Origin: SHVO01 sp041905525
GTDB lineage: Bacteria > Pseudomonadota > Alphaproteobacteria > Rhodospirillales > Rhodospirillaceae
Assembly (NCBI GenBank): GCA_041905525.1
Contig: JAYRKY010000004.1
Span: 124,001 to 188,000 of the forward strand
Direction of reading: 5' to 3'
Length of the DNA: 64,000 bases
This document shows, piece by piece, positions 27,299 through 36,290 of this stretch (position 1 is its first letter; every line of letters starts with the position of its first letter). The notes beneath the pieces are model-generated. The model had not been told where the DNA came from. It saw only the letters and a program-made list of their open reading frames with translations, and searched no databases. The position numbers were made by a program, and so were the translations under genes.

Positions 27299-28414
27299 AT
27301 GCTAAAAGCCCCCATGCCCAACGCCGCGTCCTCTTACCTGGATTTCAACGCGACCACGCCGCTCCTTCCGCAGGTGGAGGCGGCGGTGCGCGAGGCCTTA
27401 TCCGTTATGGGAAATCCATCGTCAGTCCATGCTGCTGGGCGCCGCGCCCGCGCGTTGGTCGAAGATGCGCGGGAGCAGATCGCAGCCCAGACCGGGGCTG
27501 CGCCGGCCGAGGTCATATTCACCTCGGGCGGAACCGAGGCGAATGCGCTCGCCCTGAAGGGATCCCACCACGCGTCTGTGATCGTCTCCGGGATCGAGCA
27601 TGCGTCCGTCCTGGCAGCGGCGCCAGGCGCGATCACGGTGCCGGCCACCCCGCACGGCGTTATTGATCTGAACGCGCTGGAGGCGGCTCTGAAGGGCGCG
27701 CCGCGTCCCGCGTTGGTCGCCGTGATGCTGGCTAACAATGAGACAGGCGTTTTGCAGCCGCTTGACCAGGTGGTGGCGCTTGCAAAGTCCTACGGTGCGT
27801 TTGTGCACTGTGATGCGGTCCAGGCGTTTGGCAAGGTGCCGGTCGATTTCTCGATCGGCGTTGATAGCCTCAGTCTGTCGGCCCACAAGGTTGGAGGACT
27901 GAAGGGCGTGGGGGCGCTGATCTTCCGCGGGGACCTCACTGCTCAGATTTCCGGAGGCGGCCAGGAGCGGCGGCGCCGGGCCGGGACCGAGAACGTCCTT
28001 GGCATCATCAGCTTTGGCGCATCCGCGCGCGAGGTCCCGCGCCTCTTGGAGGAGGCCACGAGGATTCGCGCCCTGCGTGACGATCTGGAGACCGAGGCGC
28101 GGCGCGGCGCTGCCGGCGTGCGGATTTACGGCGCCGACGCCCCGCGGCTCGCGAACACGACGTGCCTCTCCCTTGCGGAGCTCACCAGCGAAACACAAGT
28201 TATGCGTCTCGATCTGGCCGGCATCGCGGTGAGCGCGGGCTCGGCGTGTTCCTCCGGAAAGATCGCGCCGTCCCATGTGCTGTTGGCGATGGGCGTGGCG
28301 CCGGAGGAGGCCAGATGCGCCATCCGGGTAAGTCTCGGGTGGAGCACGACGCAAGACGACATCGCGCGATTCATGGAAGCATGGCGGCCGCTCGCCCTCA
28401 ACGCAGCCGCATAA
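27299..28414 (+). CDS. Cysteine desulfurase (NifS/IscS family)
   Basis: A 371-residue PLP enzyme that removes sulfur from cysteine as an enzyme-bound persulfide. The N-terminal YLDFNATTPLLPQV and NPSSVHAAGR are family signatures; the PLP-Lys is in SLSAHKVGGLKG and the persulfide Cys in SAGSACSSGK. The start could be ATG 27299, GTG 27296 or ATG 27314; none has a clear ribosome site. The gene is followed by ferredoxin after 10 bases and then mnmA, so its sulfur is probably passed on to tRNA thiolation. No Rrf2-type regulator or scaffold gene is present nearby, unlike isc clusters. The upstream 230 bp contain AT-rich stretches and no named operator. Confidence 0.9.
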   Translation: MLKAPMPNAASSYLDFNATTPLLPQVEAAVREALSVMGNPSSVHAAGRRARALVEDAREQIAAQTGAAPAEVIFTSGGTEANALALKGSHHASVIVSGIEHASVLAAAPGAITVPATPHGVIDLNALEAALKGAPRPALVAVMLANNETGVLQPLDQVVALAKSYGAFVHCDAVQAFGKVPVDFSIGVDSLSLSAHKVGGLKGVGALIFRGDLTAQISGGGQERRRRAGTENVLGIISFGASAREVPRLLEEATRIRALRDDLETEARRGAAGVRIYGADAPRLANTTCLSLAELTSETQVMRLDLAGIAVSAGSACSSGKIAPSHVLLAMGVAPEEARCAIRVSLGWSTTQDDIARFMEAWRPLALNAAA

Positions 28415-28424
28415 CGAGTAGAAT

Positions 28425-28754
28425 ATGACCAAGGTCACTTTTATCGAGAAGAACGGCGTCAAAAAGGAGATCTCGACGGACTCCAAGACGACGCTGCTGC
28501 ATCTGGCGCAGGCCAACGACATCGAGATGGAAGGCGCCTGCGAAGGTTCCATGGCGTGCTCGACCTGCCATGTGATCGTCGCCGACGAGTGGTATGCCAA
28601 GCTGCCGCCGCCCACGGAGGCGGAGTCGGACATGCTCGATCTCACCTACGGCGTGAGCCGCACATCCCGGCTGGCTTGCCAGATCGTGCTGACCGAGGGC
28701 TTGGACGGCCTCACGGTTCGTCTCCCCCAGTCGACCCGGAACATGATGGAATGA
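28425..28754 (+). CDS. fdx: 2Fe-2S ferredoxin (adrenodoxin type)
   Basis: A 109-residue electron carrier. The cluster ligands are Cys39, Cys45, Cys48 and Cys85 (C-x5-C-x2-C-xn-C), in CEGSMACSTCH and RLACQI, matching the Isc/adrenodoxin-type ferredoxins. It acts in iron-sulfur cluster assembly and related redox steps. It lies 10 bases after the cysteine desulfurase and its stop overlaps the mnmA start by 4 bases, so the three are one operon. Confidence 0.93.
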   Translation: MTKVTFIEKNGVKKEISTDSKTTLLHLAQANDIEMEGACEGSMACSTCHVIVADEWYAKLPPPTEAESDMLDLTYGVSRTSRLACQIVLTEGLDGLTVRLPQSTRNMME

Positions 28755-29893
28755 GCGCATCGTCGCGCATCGTCGTGGCCATGTCCGGCGGAGTTGATAG
28801 CTCCGTCACGGCGGCGCTCTTGCATGCGCAAGGCCATGATGTGGTTGGCTTGACGATGCAGCTTTACGACCACGGCGCGGCGACGGCCAAGAGCAAGACC
28901 TGCTGCGCGGGACAAGACATCTACGATGCAAGGCGCGTTGCGGATCGGATTGGAATTCCTCACTACGTTGTCGACTACGAAACCAATTTCAAAGCCGAAG
29001 TCATGGACCGCTTCGCGGATTCCTATATCCGCGGCGAGACACCGGTGCCGTGTGTGCTGTGCAATCAAACCGTCAAGTTCCGCGACCTCTTGAAGGCCGC
29101 CAAGGATCTTGGCGCCGACGCGCTCGCCACCGGCCACTATGTGCAACGTATCGAAGGTTCAAACGGAGCCGAGCTTCACCGCGCGGTCGATCCCGACCGT
29201 GATCAGAGCTACTTTCTGTTCGCCACGACGCAGGCCCAGCTCGACTTTGTGCGCTTTCCCCTCGGGGGCCTGACCAAGCCGGAGGCGCGCGCGCTCGGTG
29301 TAAAGTTCGGCCTGCATGTTGCGGAGAAGCCCGACAGCCAGGACATCTGTTTCGTACCCAACGGCCGCTATACCGATGTGATTCAGAAGCTACGGCCGGA
29401 CGCGGCGACGCCCGGCGACATCGTCCACATCGATGGCCGAGTACTGGGACGGCATGCCGGAGTGATCAACTTCACGGTGGGACAGCGCCGCGGGCTCGGT
29501 GTCGGCGGCGAGGCGGAGCCGCTGTATGTCGTGCATGTGGATCCGGACACAGCGCGTGTCGTGGTAGGTCCGAAGGAATCTTTGCTCCGAAACGCCTTTG
29601 AGATTCACAGCTTGAATTGGCTTGGGCAGGGAACGGGACCCTCAGAAGAAGGTACCGCTCTTCACGTTAAACTTCGCAATACGCAACCGCCCATGGCGGC
29701 GATCGTTTTCGGAGAAGGCGGCGGAAAGGCCCGGGTGGTGCTGGCGGAAGCGGAAGCCGCCGTGACGCCGGGGCAGGCGTGCGTTTTCTATGACGGCGAG
29801 CGCGTCTTCGGCGGCGGATGGATCGCGCGTGATGTCGGAATCGCGCAGCTGCCCCACAACCTGCGGCGTGGAGCAGCTGCGTCCGCTCATTAA
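28751..29893 (+). CDS. mnmA: tRNA-specific 2-thiouridylase
   Basis: A 380-residue enzyme that makes 2-thiouridine at wobble position 34 of tRNA for Lys, Glu and Gln. The PP-loop is AMSGGVDSSV (about 11-20). The two catalytic Cys sit in PCVLCNQTVKF and SQDICFVPNG; GHYVQR and QSYFLF are further hallmarks. The start ATG 28751 overlaps the ferredoxin stop (ATGA). In E. coli the sulfur comes from IscS through Tus proteins, so linkage with a desulfurase gene makes sense. The stop overlaps the convergent ammonia-lyase gene by 4 bases. Confidence 0.96.
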   Translation: MSASSRIVVAMSGGVDSSVTAALLHAQGHDVVGLTMQLYDHGAATAKSKTCCAGQDIYDARRVADRIGIPHYVVDYETNFKAEVMDRFADSYIRGETPVPCVLCNQTVKFRDLLKAAKDLGADALATGHYVQRIEGSNGAELHRAVDPDRDQSYFLFATTQAQLDFVRFPLGGLTKPEARALGVKFGLHVAEKPDSQDICFVPNGRYTDVIQKLRPDAATPGDIVHIDGRVLGRHAGVINFTVGQRRGLGVGGEAEPLYVVHVDPDTARVVVGPKESLLRNAFEIHSLNWLGQGTGPSEEGTALHVKLRNTQPPMAAIVFGEGGGKARVVLAEAEAAVTPGQACVFYDGERVFGGGWIARDVGIAQLPHNLRRGAAASAH

Positions 29894-31407
29894 GCGCCGA
29901 TCACTTTTTCGACTTCGTCGAGAATCTCACCTGACTTCACCAGGGCCTGCATCCGGTTGTGGTCGGGGAACAGCGGACGGTCGATGTCGAGGTGCTTCAC
30001 ATATTTGCGGATGACTTCGCGGGCTTTCTGAGTGCCCTTGCCGGGCGTGAACTCGCGGAAGTCGAGCGCTTGTGCCGCGCCCATGAACTCGATTCCGAGG
30101 ACGCCATAGGCGTTTTCCAGGATTTGACCGTTCTTGATCGCGGTGTTCATGCCCATGGAGACGAAGTCTTCCTGGTCCGCGGCGGCCGGTATGGATTGGA
30201 CCGAAGCGGGCGCCGACAGGATGCGCTGTTCGACGATCAGATGGTCGGCCGTGTACTGGCTCAGCATCAGGCCGGAGAAGAACCCCGGCTGATGCGCGAG
30301 GAAATCCGGCAGGCCCTGCGACAGGGCGGGATTGGTCAGGCGGTTGAGCCGACGTTCGGATAACACCGAGACCATGGTGATGGCGGCGCCGGCCATATCC
30401 ATCGGCAACGAAACGGGCGAGCCTTGGAAGTTGGCGCCCGTCAGGGTCAGCTTTTCTTCGGGGACGAAGATCGGGTTATCGGCGACGCCGTTCAGTTCGA
30501 TCTCCACCTGCGAGCGCGCGTAAGCAACGGCGTCGCGGGCGGCGCCGATGACCTGCGGCGTCGAGCGCATCGAATAGGCGTCCTGTACCTTGGTCTTCAT
30601 CTTGCCGGTCATCAGGTCCGAGCCGGCGATGATGCGCGAAATGTGGGCCGCTGACGCGATTGCACCTTTGAAGCCGCGCAGTTCGTGCAGCTTGGGGCCG
30701 TAAGGGCGCATGTTGCCGAGCAGCGCTTCGATGCTCATGGCGGCTGCGATTTCGGCCTGCTTCAGCCAGCGCTCCATGTCGTAGATGTGCAGCGCCGACA
30801 TGCCGGTCAGGACATTGGAGCCGTTGATCGCGGCCAGTCCGTCGCGCGCCTGCAAGCCAGGGACGGGAATACCGGCCCGCTTCAACGCCTCCGCGCCGGG
30901 AAGGCGCTCGCCCTTATAGAAGGCCTCGCCTTCGCCCATCATAAGGAGCGTCAACTGCGCCATGGGCGCGAGGTCGCCGCACGCGCCGACCGATCCCTTC
31001 TGGCAGACAACCGGCGTGACGCCCTTGTTGAGCATCTCGACGAACGTCAGGGTGATTTCGGGGCGGCAGCCTGAGTTGCCGTGAGCATGGACATTCACGC
31101 GCCCCGCCATCGCTGCGCGCACATGTTCGGCGGGGATCGGTTCGCCGATGCCCGCAGCGTGGTTGTAGATCAGATATTTTTGGAAGTCCTTGACCTGCTC
31201 GTCGGTCAACTTGGTCTCGGAGAATTCGCCGATACCGGTGTTGATGCCGTACATCGTTTCTTTCGCCGCGAGCTTCTCCTCCAGCATCGCACGGCACACC
31301 TTGATGCGTTCCAGGGCGGCCGGCGCCAGCTGAACCGGCTCGTTGAAGCGAGCGATGGCAACGAGCTTTTCGATAGTCAGCGACGAGCCGTCGAGAACGA
31401 TAGTCAT
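29890..31407 (-). CDS. hutH: Histidine/aromatic amino-acid ammonia-lyase with an Ala-Cys-Gly triad
   Basis: A 505-residue MIO-type lyase. ATG 31407 is chosen: AAGGGG precedes it and MTIVLDGSSLT is the family's beginning; the frame extends 40 codons further without similarity. Landmarks: YGINTGIGEF (catalytic Tyr region), NHAAGIGEP with the His found in histidases, QEDFVSMG, and LENAYGVLGIEF with the Glu typical of histidases rather than the Gln of phenylalanine lyases. These favour histidine as substrate. The MIO triad reads A-C143-G in KGSVGACGDLAPMAQ, not the usual A-S-G. No other hut genes are near. It converges on mnmA. A biosynthetic lyase using another aromatic amino acid is possible. 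Confidence 0.8.
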   Translation of the reverse strand: MTIVLDGSSLTIEKLVAIARFNEPVQLAPAALERIKVCRAMLEEKLAAKETMYGINTGIGEFSETKLTDEQVKDFQKYLIYNHAAGIGEPIPAEHVRAAMAGRVNVHAHGNSGCRPEITLTFVEMLNKGVTPVVCQKGSVGACGDLAPMAQLTLLMMGEGEAFYKGERLPGAEALKRAGIPVPGLQARDGLAAINGSNVLTGMSALHIYDMERWLKQAEIAAAMSIEALLGNMRPYGPKLHELRGFKGAIASAAHISRIIAGSDLMTGKMKTKVQDAYSMRSTPQVIGAARDAVAYARSQVEIELNGVADNPIFVPEEKLTLTGANFQGSPVSLPMDMAGAAITMVSVLSERRLNRLTNPALSQGLPDFLAHQPGFFSGLMLSQYTADHLIVEQRILSAPASVQSIPAAADQEDFVSMGMNTAIKNGQILENAYGVLGIEFMGAAQALDFREFTPGKGTQKAREVIRKYVKHLDIDRPLFPDHNRMQALVKSGEILDEVEKVIGA

Positions 31408-31637
31408 AAGGGACCCCTTGAAAATGAGCGGTAACGCGTGGGGCATTATGTCTAGACAATATGACCGATGTCTAGTGCGCGGTTCGGGAAGGGGCTTCAG
31501 GGACGCCCACCGGTGCGCGATCGGCAAGACCGCGGGGAATAGTCTCCTAAGATCAACGCATTATGCCGAACGGCCGCCGCGCTCGCGAAGTTTGACAATT
31601 GAGAACGGCCCACTTAAAACCCACCCCTTGCCGATGG

Positions 31638-31714
31638 GGCGGAGTAGCTCAGCTGGTTAGAGCGACGGAATCATAATCCGCAGGTCGGGGGTTCGAGTCC
31701 CTCCTCCGCTACCA
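31638..31714 (+). tRNA. tRNA-Met (CAT), elongator
   Basis: A 77-base cloverleaf with encoded CCA. The acceptor stem pairs GGCGGAG with CTCCGCT (G1-U72 wobble). The anticodon loop is ATCATAA (CAT). The T-arm is GGGGG/TTCGAGT/CCCTC. The acceptor and body resemble the alphaproteobacterial elongator tRNA-Met rather than initiator tRNA or tRNA-Ile2. The anticodon stem has an unpaired A27 opposite C43, since the usual AG before CGGA is read as GA here. Confidence 0.93.
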
Positions 31715-31860
31715 TGGTTTTCTATCCCACGCGGATATGGTCCGCGCCGCGGCGGCAACCAGTCCATGACGACCGGCGATAGGTTGCGCTGAATTCGATT
31801 GATGTAAATTCTCGAACGGCGCATCCTCATTAAATCTACCGTCGCCTCCGTGTGACCGAA

Positions 31861-31886
31861 CGCCCTGCTCATCGCGGGGCGTTTTA
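31861..31886 (+). terminator. Rho-independent terminator downstream of tRNA-Met
   Basis: An 8-bp stem with one G-U pair (31861-31868 with 31874-31881), a 5-base loop and a T4 run. It lies 147 bases after the tRNA and would end its transcript before the phage-like gene. Confidence 0.7.
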
Positions 31887-31942
31887 CTTTCAATCCCCCA
31901 ATTCCGCGCCTACCCAACCTTCACAAAAAGGAGCGCATCGCC

Positions 31943-32736
31943 ATGCCCAATCTTCCATTTTGGAATCTTTCCCCCTTTTCGCGTGACCGTATCGGCGAAC
32001 TTCTAACCAGCGCCGCCGAATTAGGAATAGACCCGGACGCAATCGCGGAAGGCGGCCTTGCAGCACTCCAATCCCTGATAGCGCTGAAGCGGGCGAAAGA
32101 TGCGGCGGAGGGGACAGCCTTGATCCGACACGACATGCCGATCTTCTTCAGCAGGCTGAGGCGCGCATCGTCGCTCTGAGAGGCCGCAACGGCGACACCG
32201 AGATCGCGCATGTCACACCGGGCGAGGTCGTGCTGCCGAAGTCGCTGCAAACGCCAGCTGTTCTCGGCGCATTGCGGCAGGCTGCGCTGGATGCGGGTGT
32301 TCCCCTCGAACGCCTTCGTGTTGGGTCGGCGCTTAACTCAATGAACCCAGAGACGAAACAGCCAGAGTTTTTCGACTTTTCGATTTGGCCTAAAGAACCC
32401 TTCGACCTGTGTAACGACGATAGATACCAATCTGAAAGATGTGAGAGATGGATTCCCAACTTTCTGGAAGACAAGCCTCATACGTACATGCCCACTCCCG
32501 AGGATCTGGCCAAGCTCCCCGACGACCAAAAGAAGCGATACGCGGAATTTTATGAAGGAACGGGAAACTTCGAGAGCGTGCTGGGAACAGCATTGCCGGG
32601 GGTGGGACGTCTCTATGGCGGCGCTCGGCGGTGGATCATGCGAGGGTTGGGGAAAACGGCAGAGCGGGACGCCGCTACACGGGCCGAGATTGCGAAGGCC
32701 TACCGGAACGCGATCAGCACCCGACCCGCGCCGTGA
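31943..32736 (+). pseudogene. Phage-related protein gene, interrupted by a -1 frameshift
   Basis: Two reading frames appear to be one gene. The first starts at ATG 31943 behind a strong AAGGAG (31927-31932) and ends at 32179 in a non-conserved tail. The second frame is open from 31987 to 32736 and carries GDTEIAHVTPGEVVLP, LQTPAVLGAL and a MNPETKQPEFFDF segment, the pattern of a domain often seen in phage tail-associated proteins. The conserved start of this domain lies upstream of any usable start codon in its own frame, so the frames must be joined by a -1 shift, most simply at the G-run near 32108-32113. Either a disabling mutation or a programmed shift could explain it. A relic of a prophage next to a tRNA gene is likely. 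Confidence 0.6.
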
Positions 32737-32747
32737 AGTTCTCAGGC

Positions 32748-33269
32748 TCACGACGCATATTTACGGCTCGGGCATGACGCAGGTTCGAGCGGCGGCTCTT
32801 TTTCTGGGTCCCAGGCTTTGAAGCGCTCAAGCAGTACGGCGGCTGGGGCGGGGTTGAATCCAAGCATGTCGATGAGGTTTTGGGTCAAGTCGCCATCCTC
32901 TGGGAAGTGTGTCTGAAAGTGCATGTTCCAGAAAAAAAACTTCTCCAGGTTTGCGGCGTCGGGTTTCTCCTTGTTCACTAGGTAATAGTAGCCGATGAGC
33001 TGATACTCCCCGAAGGGGTGATGCTGACGTGCAGCGTCCAATAACCAGTTGGCGGCTTTGCAGGGGTCATAGGTCAATGCCTGAAAACCTGCCAGCGCTT
33101 GAGCGCCCGGGACACCAACATGGGCTAACAGTTTCGCGAGCCACAAGGGATATCGGGGAATCCGTGAACCCGCCGTCGCCCGCGCATCTCCTGCCGGAGC
33201 GGCTACGGCCGGTGCTGCCACAAGAGTAAGGATGGTTACGACGGAGAGCAGGTGTGCTGTGCGCGTCAT
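32748..33269 (-). CDS. Exported protein of unknown function
   Basis: A 173-residue protein. ATG 33269 gives a normal signal peptide (HLLSVVTILTLVAAPAVA, cleavage near AAPAG); a longer frame begins 14 codons upstream. The mature part contains helical pairs resembling Sel1/TPR units (KLLAHVGVPGAQALAGF, ANWLLDAARQHHPFGEYQL, EYQLIGYYYLVNKEKPDAANLEKFFFW). Periplasmic helical-repeat proteins usually act as adaptors, but no partner is evident. It converges on the phage-like pseudogene with an 11-bp gap. No name can be given. Confidence 0.6.
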   Translation of the reverse strand: MTRTAHLLSVVTILTLVAAPAVAAPAGDARATAGSRIPRYPLWLAKLLAHVGVPGAQALAGFQALTYDPCKAANWLLDAARQHHPFGEYQLIGYYYLVNKEKPDAANLEKFFFWNMHFQTHFPEDGDLTQNLIDMLGFNPAPAAVLLERFKAWDPEKEPPLEPASCPSRKYAS

Positions 33270-33499
33270 ATCGCCTCTTATGGTACGGGCGAAAGCGCCC
33301 GACGACACCAAAGACCTTCCGGCTGGTCAACGAAACATGATGCTGAGAAGAATAGGCCCATTTTGCGCGCACGACAATGAATCCCCCGAGACCGTTGCAG
33401 CCGCCCTCGTCCCTGAGCGCTACGTGGTTTCGAACTCGGAAAGGCGCACTTATTGGAAATCGCGATCACAACAATCCCTCAAAAGCTCATCAGAAAGCT

Positions 33500-34897
33500 T
33501 TATGTCGACGGTGGCGCGTCCGGGATCGGCAGAGTCGAGGCACCGAAAAATTTTCCGGCTGTGTAAATGACAAGGCCCGCAGCGAGCCACGCGAGCCCGG
33601 CCATTTGGGCGAACGGCTCCATATTCCATAGAACGTAGGCGATAAAGGCGACGCCGATCATCGGCGCGATCAGGTGGCGTCCCCAAAGCCCGTCTTTTTG
33701 CCTCACTGTGTAATGGGCGATGACCGATAGGTTGACGAAGATAAAACCCGTGAGTGCGCCGAAATTGATCATTGAGGCCAGCGTGCCGACACGGTCCTCG
33801 AAATAGACCATGAGAAGAATGGTAATGCCGCTGACCAATAGCACCGCGCGATCAGGCACTTTCCGGCCTTCGCTGACATGCGAGAGAAAGCGCGGCAATT
33901 TACCGTCGCGGGCCATACCAAAGAGCAGGCGCGAGGTTGCCGTCTGGGCGGTCAAGGCTGAGGGGATGCACGCCAGCGCGCCGCCGGCCAGAGACACGAG
34001 CACCTTGAGCCATGTTCCTCCAATATCTGCCGCAATATTGTAGCTGGCCTGATCGGTGGCATCGCCCGTGGCCAAGCTCGTTTGACCGAGAATGAACAGG
34101 GACATGACGTACGTTTGGCCGATGAACAGGAGTGCGGCGATCACCAGAACAATGATCGTTGCCTTGCCGACGGTACGGCCGCCGCCTTCGGATTCCTCGG
34201 CCAGGGTGGAGATGGCATCGAACCCAAGAAAGCTGAGCGCGGCAATGGACAAGGCGCCGAAGATCACGCCGGGGGAGATGCCCGCTGGATTAATCAGCGG
34301 AGCGGTCGAGAAGGTCGCGCCCGCGGTGCCGTTCATCACGGCCAGGATGGCAACAATCATGAAGAAGGCCAGAAACAGAACCTGGCACATCATCATATAG
34401 GCGCTGACCCGCGTCGTGTTCGAAACGCCAAAGAGATTTGCCGCGCCGTTGCATACCAGCAAGACCGCGAGCCAGATCCATTTCGGGATTGCAGGAACGA
34501 CCGACGTGAGGGCGATCGCACTGAGCAAATACATGAGGGACGGCACAAGCAGATAATCGAGCAGGATCGCCCAGCCGGCGACGAAACCGGCCAACTGGCC
34601 CACGGAGCGCGAGGCATAGGCGTAAACCGATCCCGCGATCGGAAAAGCCCGCGCCATCGTGATGTAGCTCCATGCGGTGAACAGCATCGCCGCCAAGCCA
34701 ACCGCATAAACCAGCGGCACCATCCCGCCGCTTGCGTTGAAGACGTAGCCGAAGACCGCGATGGGGGCGATCGGCGAAATCATCGCCAAGCCGTAGCCGA
34801 CGAGATGCCGCAGTTTCAGGCTGCGCTTGAGTTCCTGCTTGTAGCCGAACGATTCAAGCGAGGCGGTCGCGTTGTCTTCACGCGCGGGAGCGTCCAT
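33500..34897 (-). CDS. APC-family amino acid permease
   Basis: A 465-residue inner-membrane transporter with about 12 hydrophobic segments. The N-terminal RSLKLRHLVGYGLAMISPIAPIAVFG and the ITMARAFPIAGSVYAYASRSVG segment correspond to TM1 and TM2-3 of the amino acid-polyamine-organocation (APC) superfamily. ALSFLGFDAISTLAEES matches the sixth-helix substrate region. The solute is unknown. It stands alone between genes of unrelated function; 230 bases with no recognised feature separate it from the exported-protein gene. Confidence 0.9.
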   Translation of the reverse strand: MDAPAREDNATASLESFGYKQELKRSLKLRHLVGYGLAMISPIAPIAVFGYVFNASGGMVPLVYAVGLAAMLFTAWSYITMARAFPIAGSVYAYASRSVGQLAGFVAGWAILLDYLLVPSLMYLLSAIALTSVVPAIPKWIWLAVLLVCNGAANLFGVSNTTRVSAYMMMCQVLFLAFFMIVAILAVMNGTAGATFSTAPLINPAGISPGVIFGALSIAALSFLGFDAISTLAEESEGGGRTVGKATIIVLVIAALLFIGQTYVMSLFILGQTSLATGDATDQASYNIAADIGGTWLKVLVSLAGGALACIPSALTAQTATSRLLFGMARDGKLPRFLSHVSEGRKVPDRAVLLVSGITILLMVYFEDRVGTLASMINFGALTGFIFVNLSVIAHYTVRQKDGLWGRHLIAPMIGVAFIAYVLWNMEPFAQMAGLAWLAAGLVIYTAGKFFGASTLPIPDAPPST

Positions 34898-34986
34898 GTC
34901 AGGGCCTTTCGTATGGGCGCCGCCGCATACGTTCTATGGCGCGCGGCGCCATACTAGCCCTGGAACCGGTCCCCTGAGAACCGCGC

Positions 34987-35577
34987 CTATTGCGGCCGCC
35001 GGAAAAGCCCCACGTAAACAGCCTTGCCCAGAATGTGGCCATTCATCGCCTGGTAGACCTTCGTGCGCGTCTCCCAGGCATCGGCGCCCGGCGCCACATC
35101 GATCTTCGTATCGAGCGCGAACAGCTCGAACGTGTAGTGATGCATGGGACCTGTCGCCGGTGCACCGGGCCCGCGGTATACGGGTCCGCTGGCGCTGATC
35201 TGCTGCGAGCCATCGGCGAGCTTTTCTCCCTTGGGGACGCCCTCAGGCAAGCCCTTGGCGCTGCCGGGAATTCCCCAAACCAGCCAGTGAACCTGATCCT
35301 CGGTTGTCTTGTTGCGCGACACATCGGGATCGCGCATGTGCAGCACGAAGCTCTGCGTCCCCTCCGGCACGTTCGTCCATGTTAGGGCCGGGGAAATCTG
35401 CTCGCCCGCTTGAGTGTACTTCGCCGGGATCTGCGTGCCGTCGGCGAAGGCGGTGGTGCTAAGGGTCAGCGCGGGGCGGGGCGGAGCGGCCGCCGGCGCC
35501 GGTTCCGCGGCGTTCGCGGCAAAGAAGATCGGCATAAGGCTCAAGGCGAACACGGCGCGACTCGAACGATGCATCAT
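34987..35577 (-). CDS. YbhB/YbcL-family (PEBP-like) periplasmic protein
   Basis: A 196-residue exported protein. ATG 35577 has GGAG 6 bases upstream; an in-frame GTG at 35592 is less likely. The signal peptide ends near ANAAEP. The mature domain is a phosphatidylethanolamine-binding-protein fold: SPALTWTNVPEGTQSFVL, DPDVSRNKTTEDQVHWLVWGIPG, GPVYRGPGAPATGPMHHYTFELFAL carry the conserved anion-pocket residues (Asp, His, Pro-x-x-x-x-x-H). Bacterial members are named Raf-kinase-inhibitor-like, but their function is unknown. Confidence 0.88.
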   Translation of the reverse strand: MMHRSSRAVFALSLMPIFFAANAAEPAPAAAPPRPALTLSTTAFADGTQIPAKYTQAGEQISPALTWTNVPEGTQSFVLHMRDPDVSRNKTTEDQVHWLVWGIPGSAKGLPEGVPKGEKLADGSQQISASGPVYRGPGAPATGPMHHYTFELFALDTKIDVAPGADAWETRTKVYQAMNGHILGKAVYVGLFRRPQ

Positions 35578-35723
35578 GATTTGCTCCACCACAGAGGTTC
35601 GGGAGGAAAATCATATGGCCGCCGGACAACTGAGCGCAAGCCGCGGCCCCACAAATTGCGCCGGCCGGGGAAACATGATGTAAGGTTCGTCCGACTCCTC
35701 TCAATTTGTGGAGACACCACGCC

Positions 35724-36215
35724 GTGTTCGAAGCTCACGCCATCGACACCTCGAATAAGACCGAATTCTATCGGGAACTAACTTCGCAATTAACGGGACT
35801 GCTGTCGGGCGAGCGCGACTGGATCGCCAATGCGGCCAATACATCAGCCCTTCTGTTTCAGATGATGCCCGATCTCAACTGGGCGGGATTCTATTTCCTC
35901 CGCGCCGAAGATGAACTCGTCCTCGGCCCGTTCCAGGGAAAGGTTGCGTGCGTGCGAATTCCGAAGGGCAAAGGGGTGTGCGGCGCAGCGGTTCAACGCG
36001 GCGCTTCGGTGCTTGTCGAGGATGTGCACGCGTTTCCGGGCCACATCGCGTGCGACTCCGCATCGAGGTCCGAACTCGTCGTTCCTCTGATCAAGGACGG
36101 ACGCATCCTTGGGGTGATCGACCTCGACAGTCCCCATCCCGCCCGTTTTGATGCCGACGATCAGACGGGGATCGAACAGGTGGCGGAGATTTTCCTGCGT
36201 GCGTCCGACGCATAG
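35724..36215 (+). CDS. msrC: Free methionine-(R)-sulfoxide reductase (GAF domain)
   Basis: A 163-residue cytoplasmic antioxidant enzyme that reduces free Met-R-O. GTG 35724 is chosen because GGAG lies 10 bases upstream; an in-frame TTG is at 35706. The single GAF domain carries three cysteines in VACVRIPKGKGVC and HIACDS, spaced 10 and 24 residues apart, exactly the spacing of the catalytic Cys84, Cys94 and Cys118 of the E. coli enzyme. NWAGFYFL and GVIDLDSP are further hallmarks. Divergent from the PEBP gene; a strong hairpin follows. Confidence 0.92.
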   Translation: MFEAHAIDTSNKTEFYRELTSQLTGLLSGERDWIANAANTSALLFQMMPDLNWAGFYFLRAEDELVLGPFQGKVACVRIPKGKGVCGAAVQRGASVLVEDVHAFPGHIACDSASRSELVVPLIKDGRILGVIDLDSPHPARFDADDQTGIEQVAEIFLRASDA

Positions 36216-36228
36216 AGCCAAAAGGAAG

Positions 36229-36261
36229 CGGGGCGGAGGTCATTTCTGACCCGCCGCCCCG
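36229..36261. terminator. Strong hairpin between convergent genes
   Basis: An 8-bp GC-rich lower stem and a 5-bp upper stem separated by a small internal loop, with a 4-base loop TTTC. It lies between msrC and the TPR gene. No long T-run is present, so it is a probable but not typical terminator. Confidence 0.6.
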
Positions 36262-36290
36262 TGTTATAACCGCCGCAGTGATGTCCGCGC

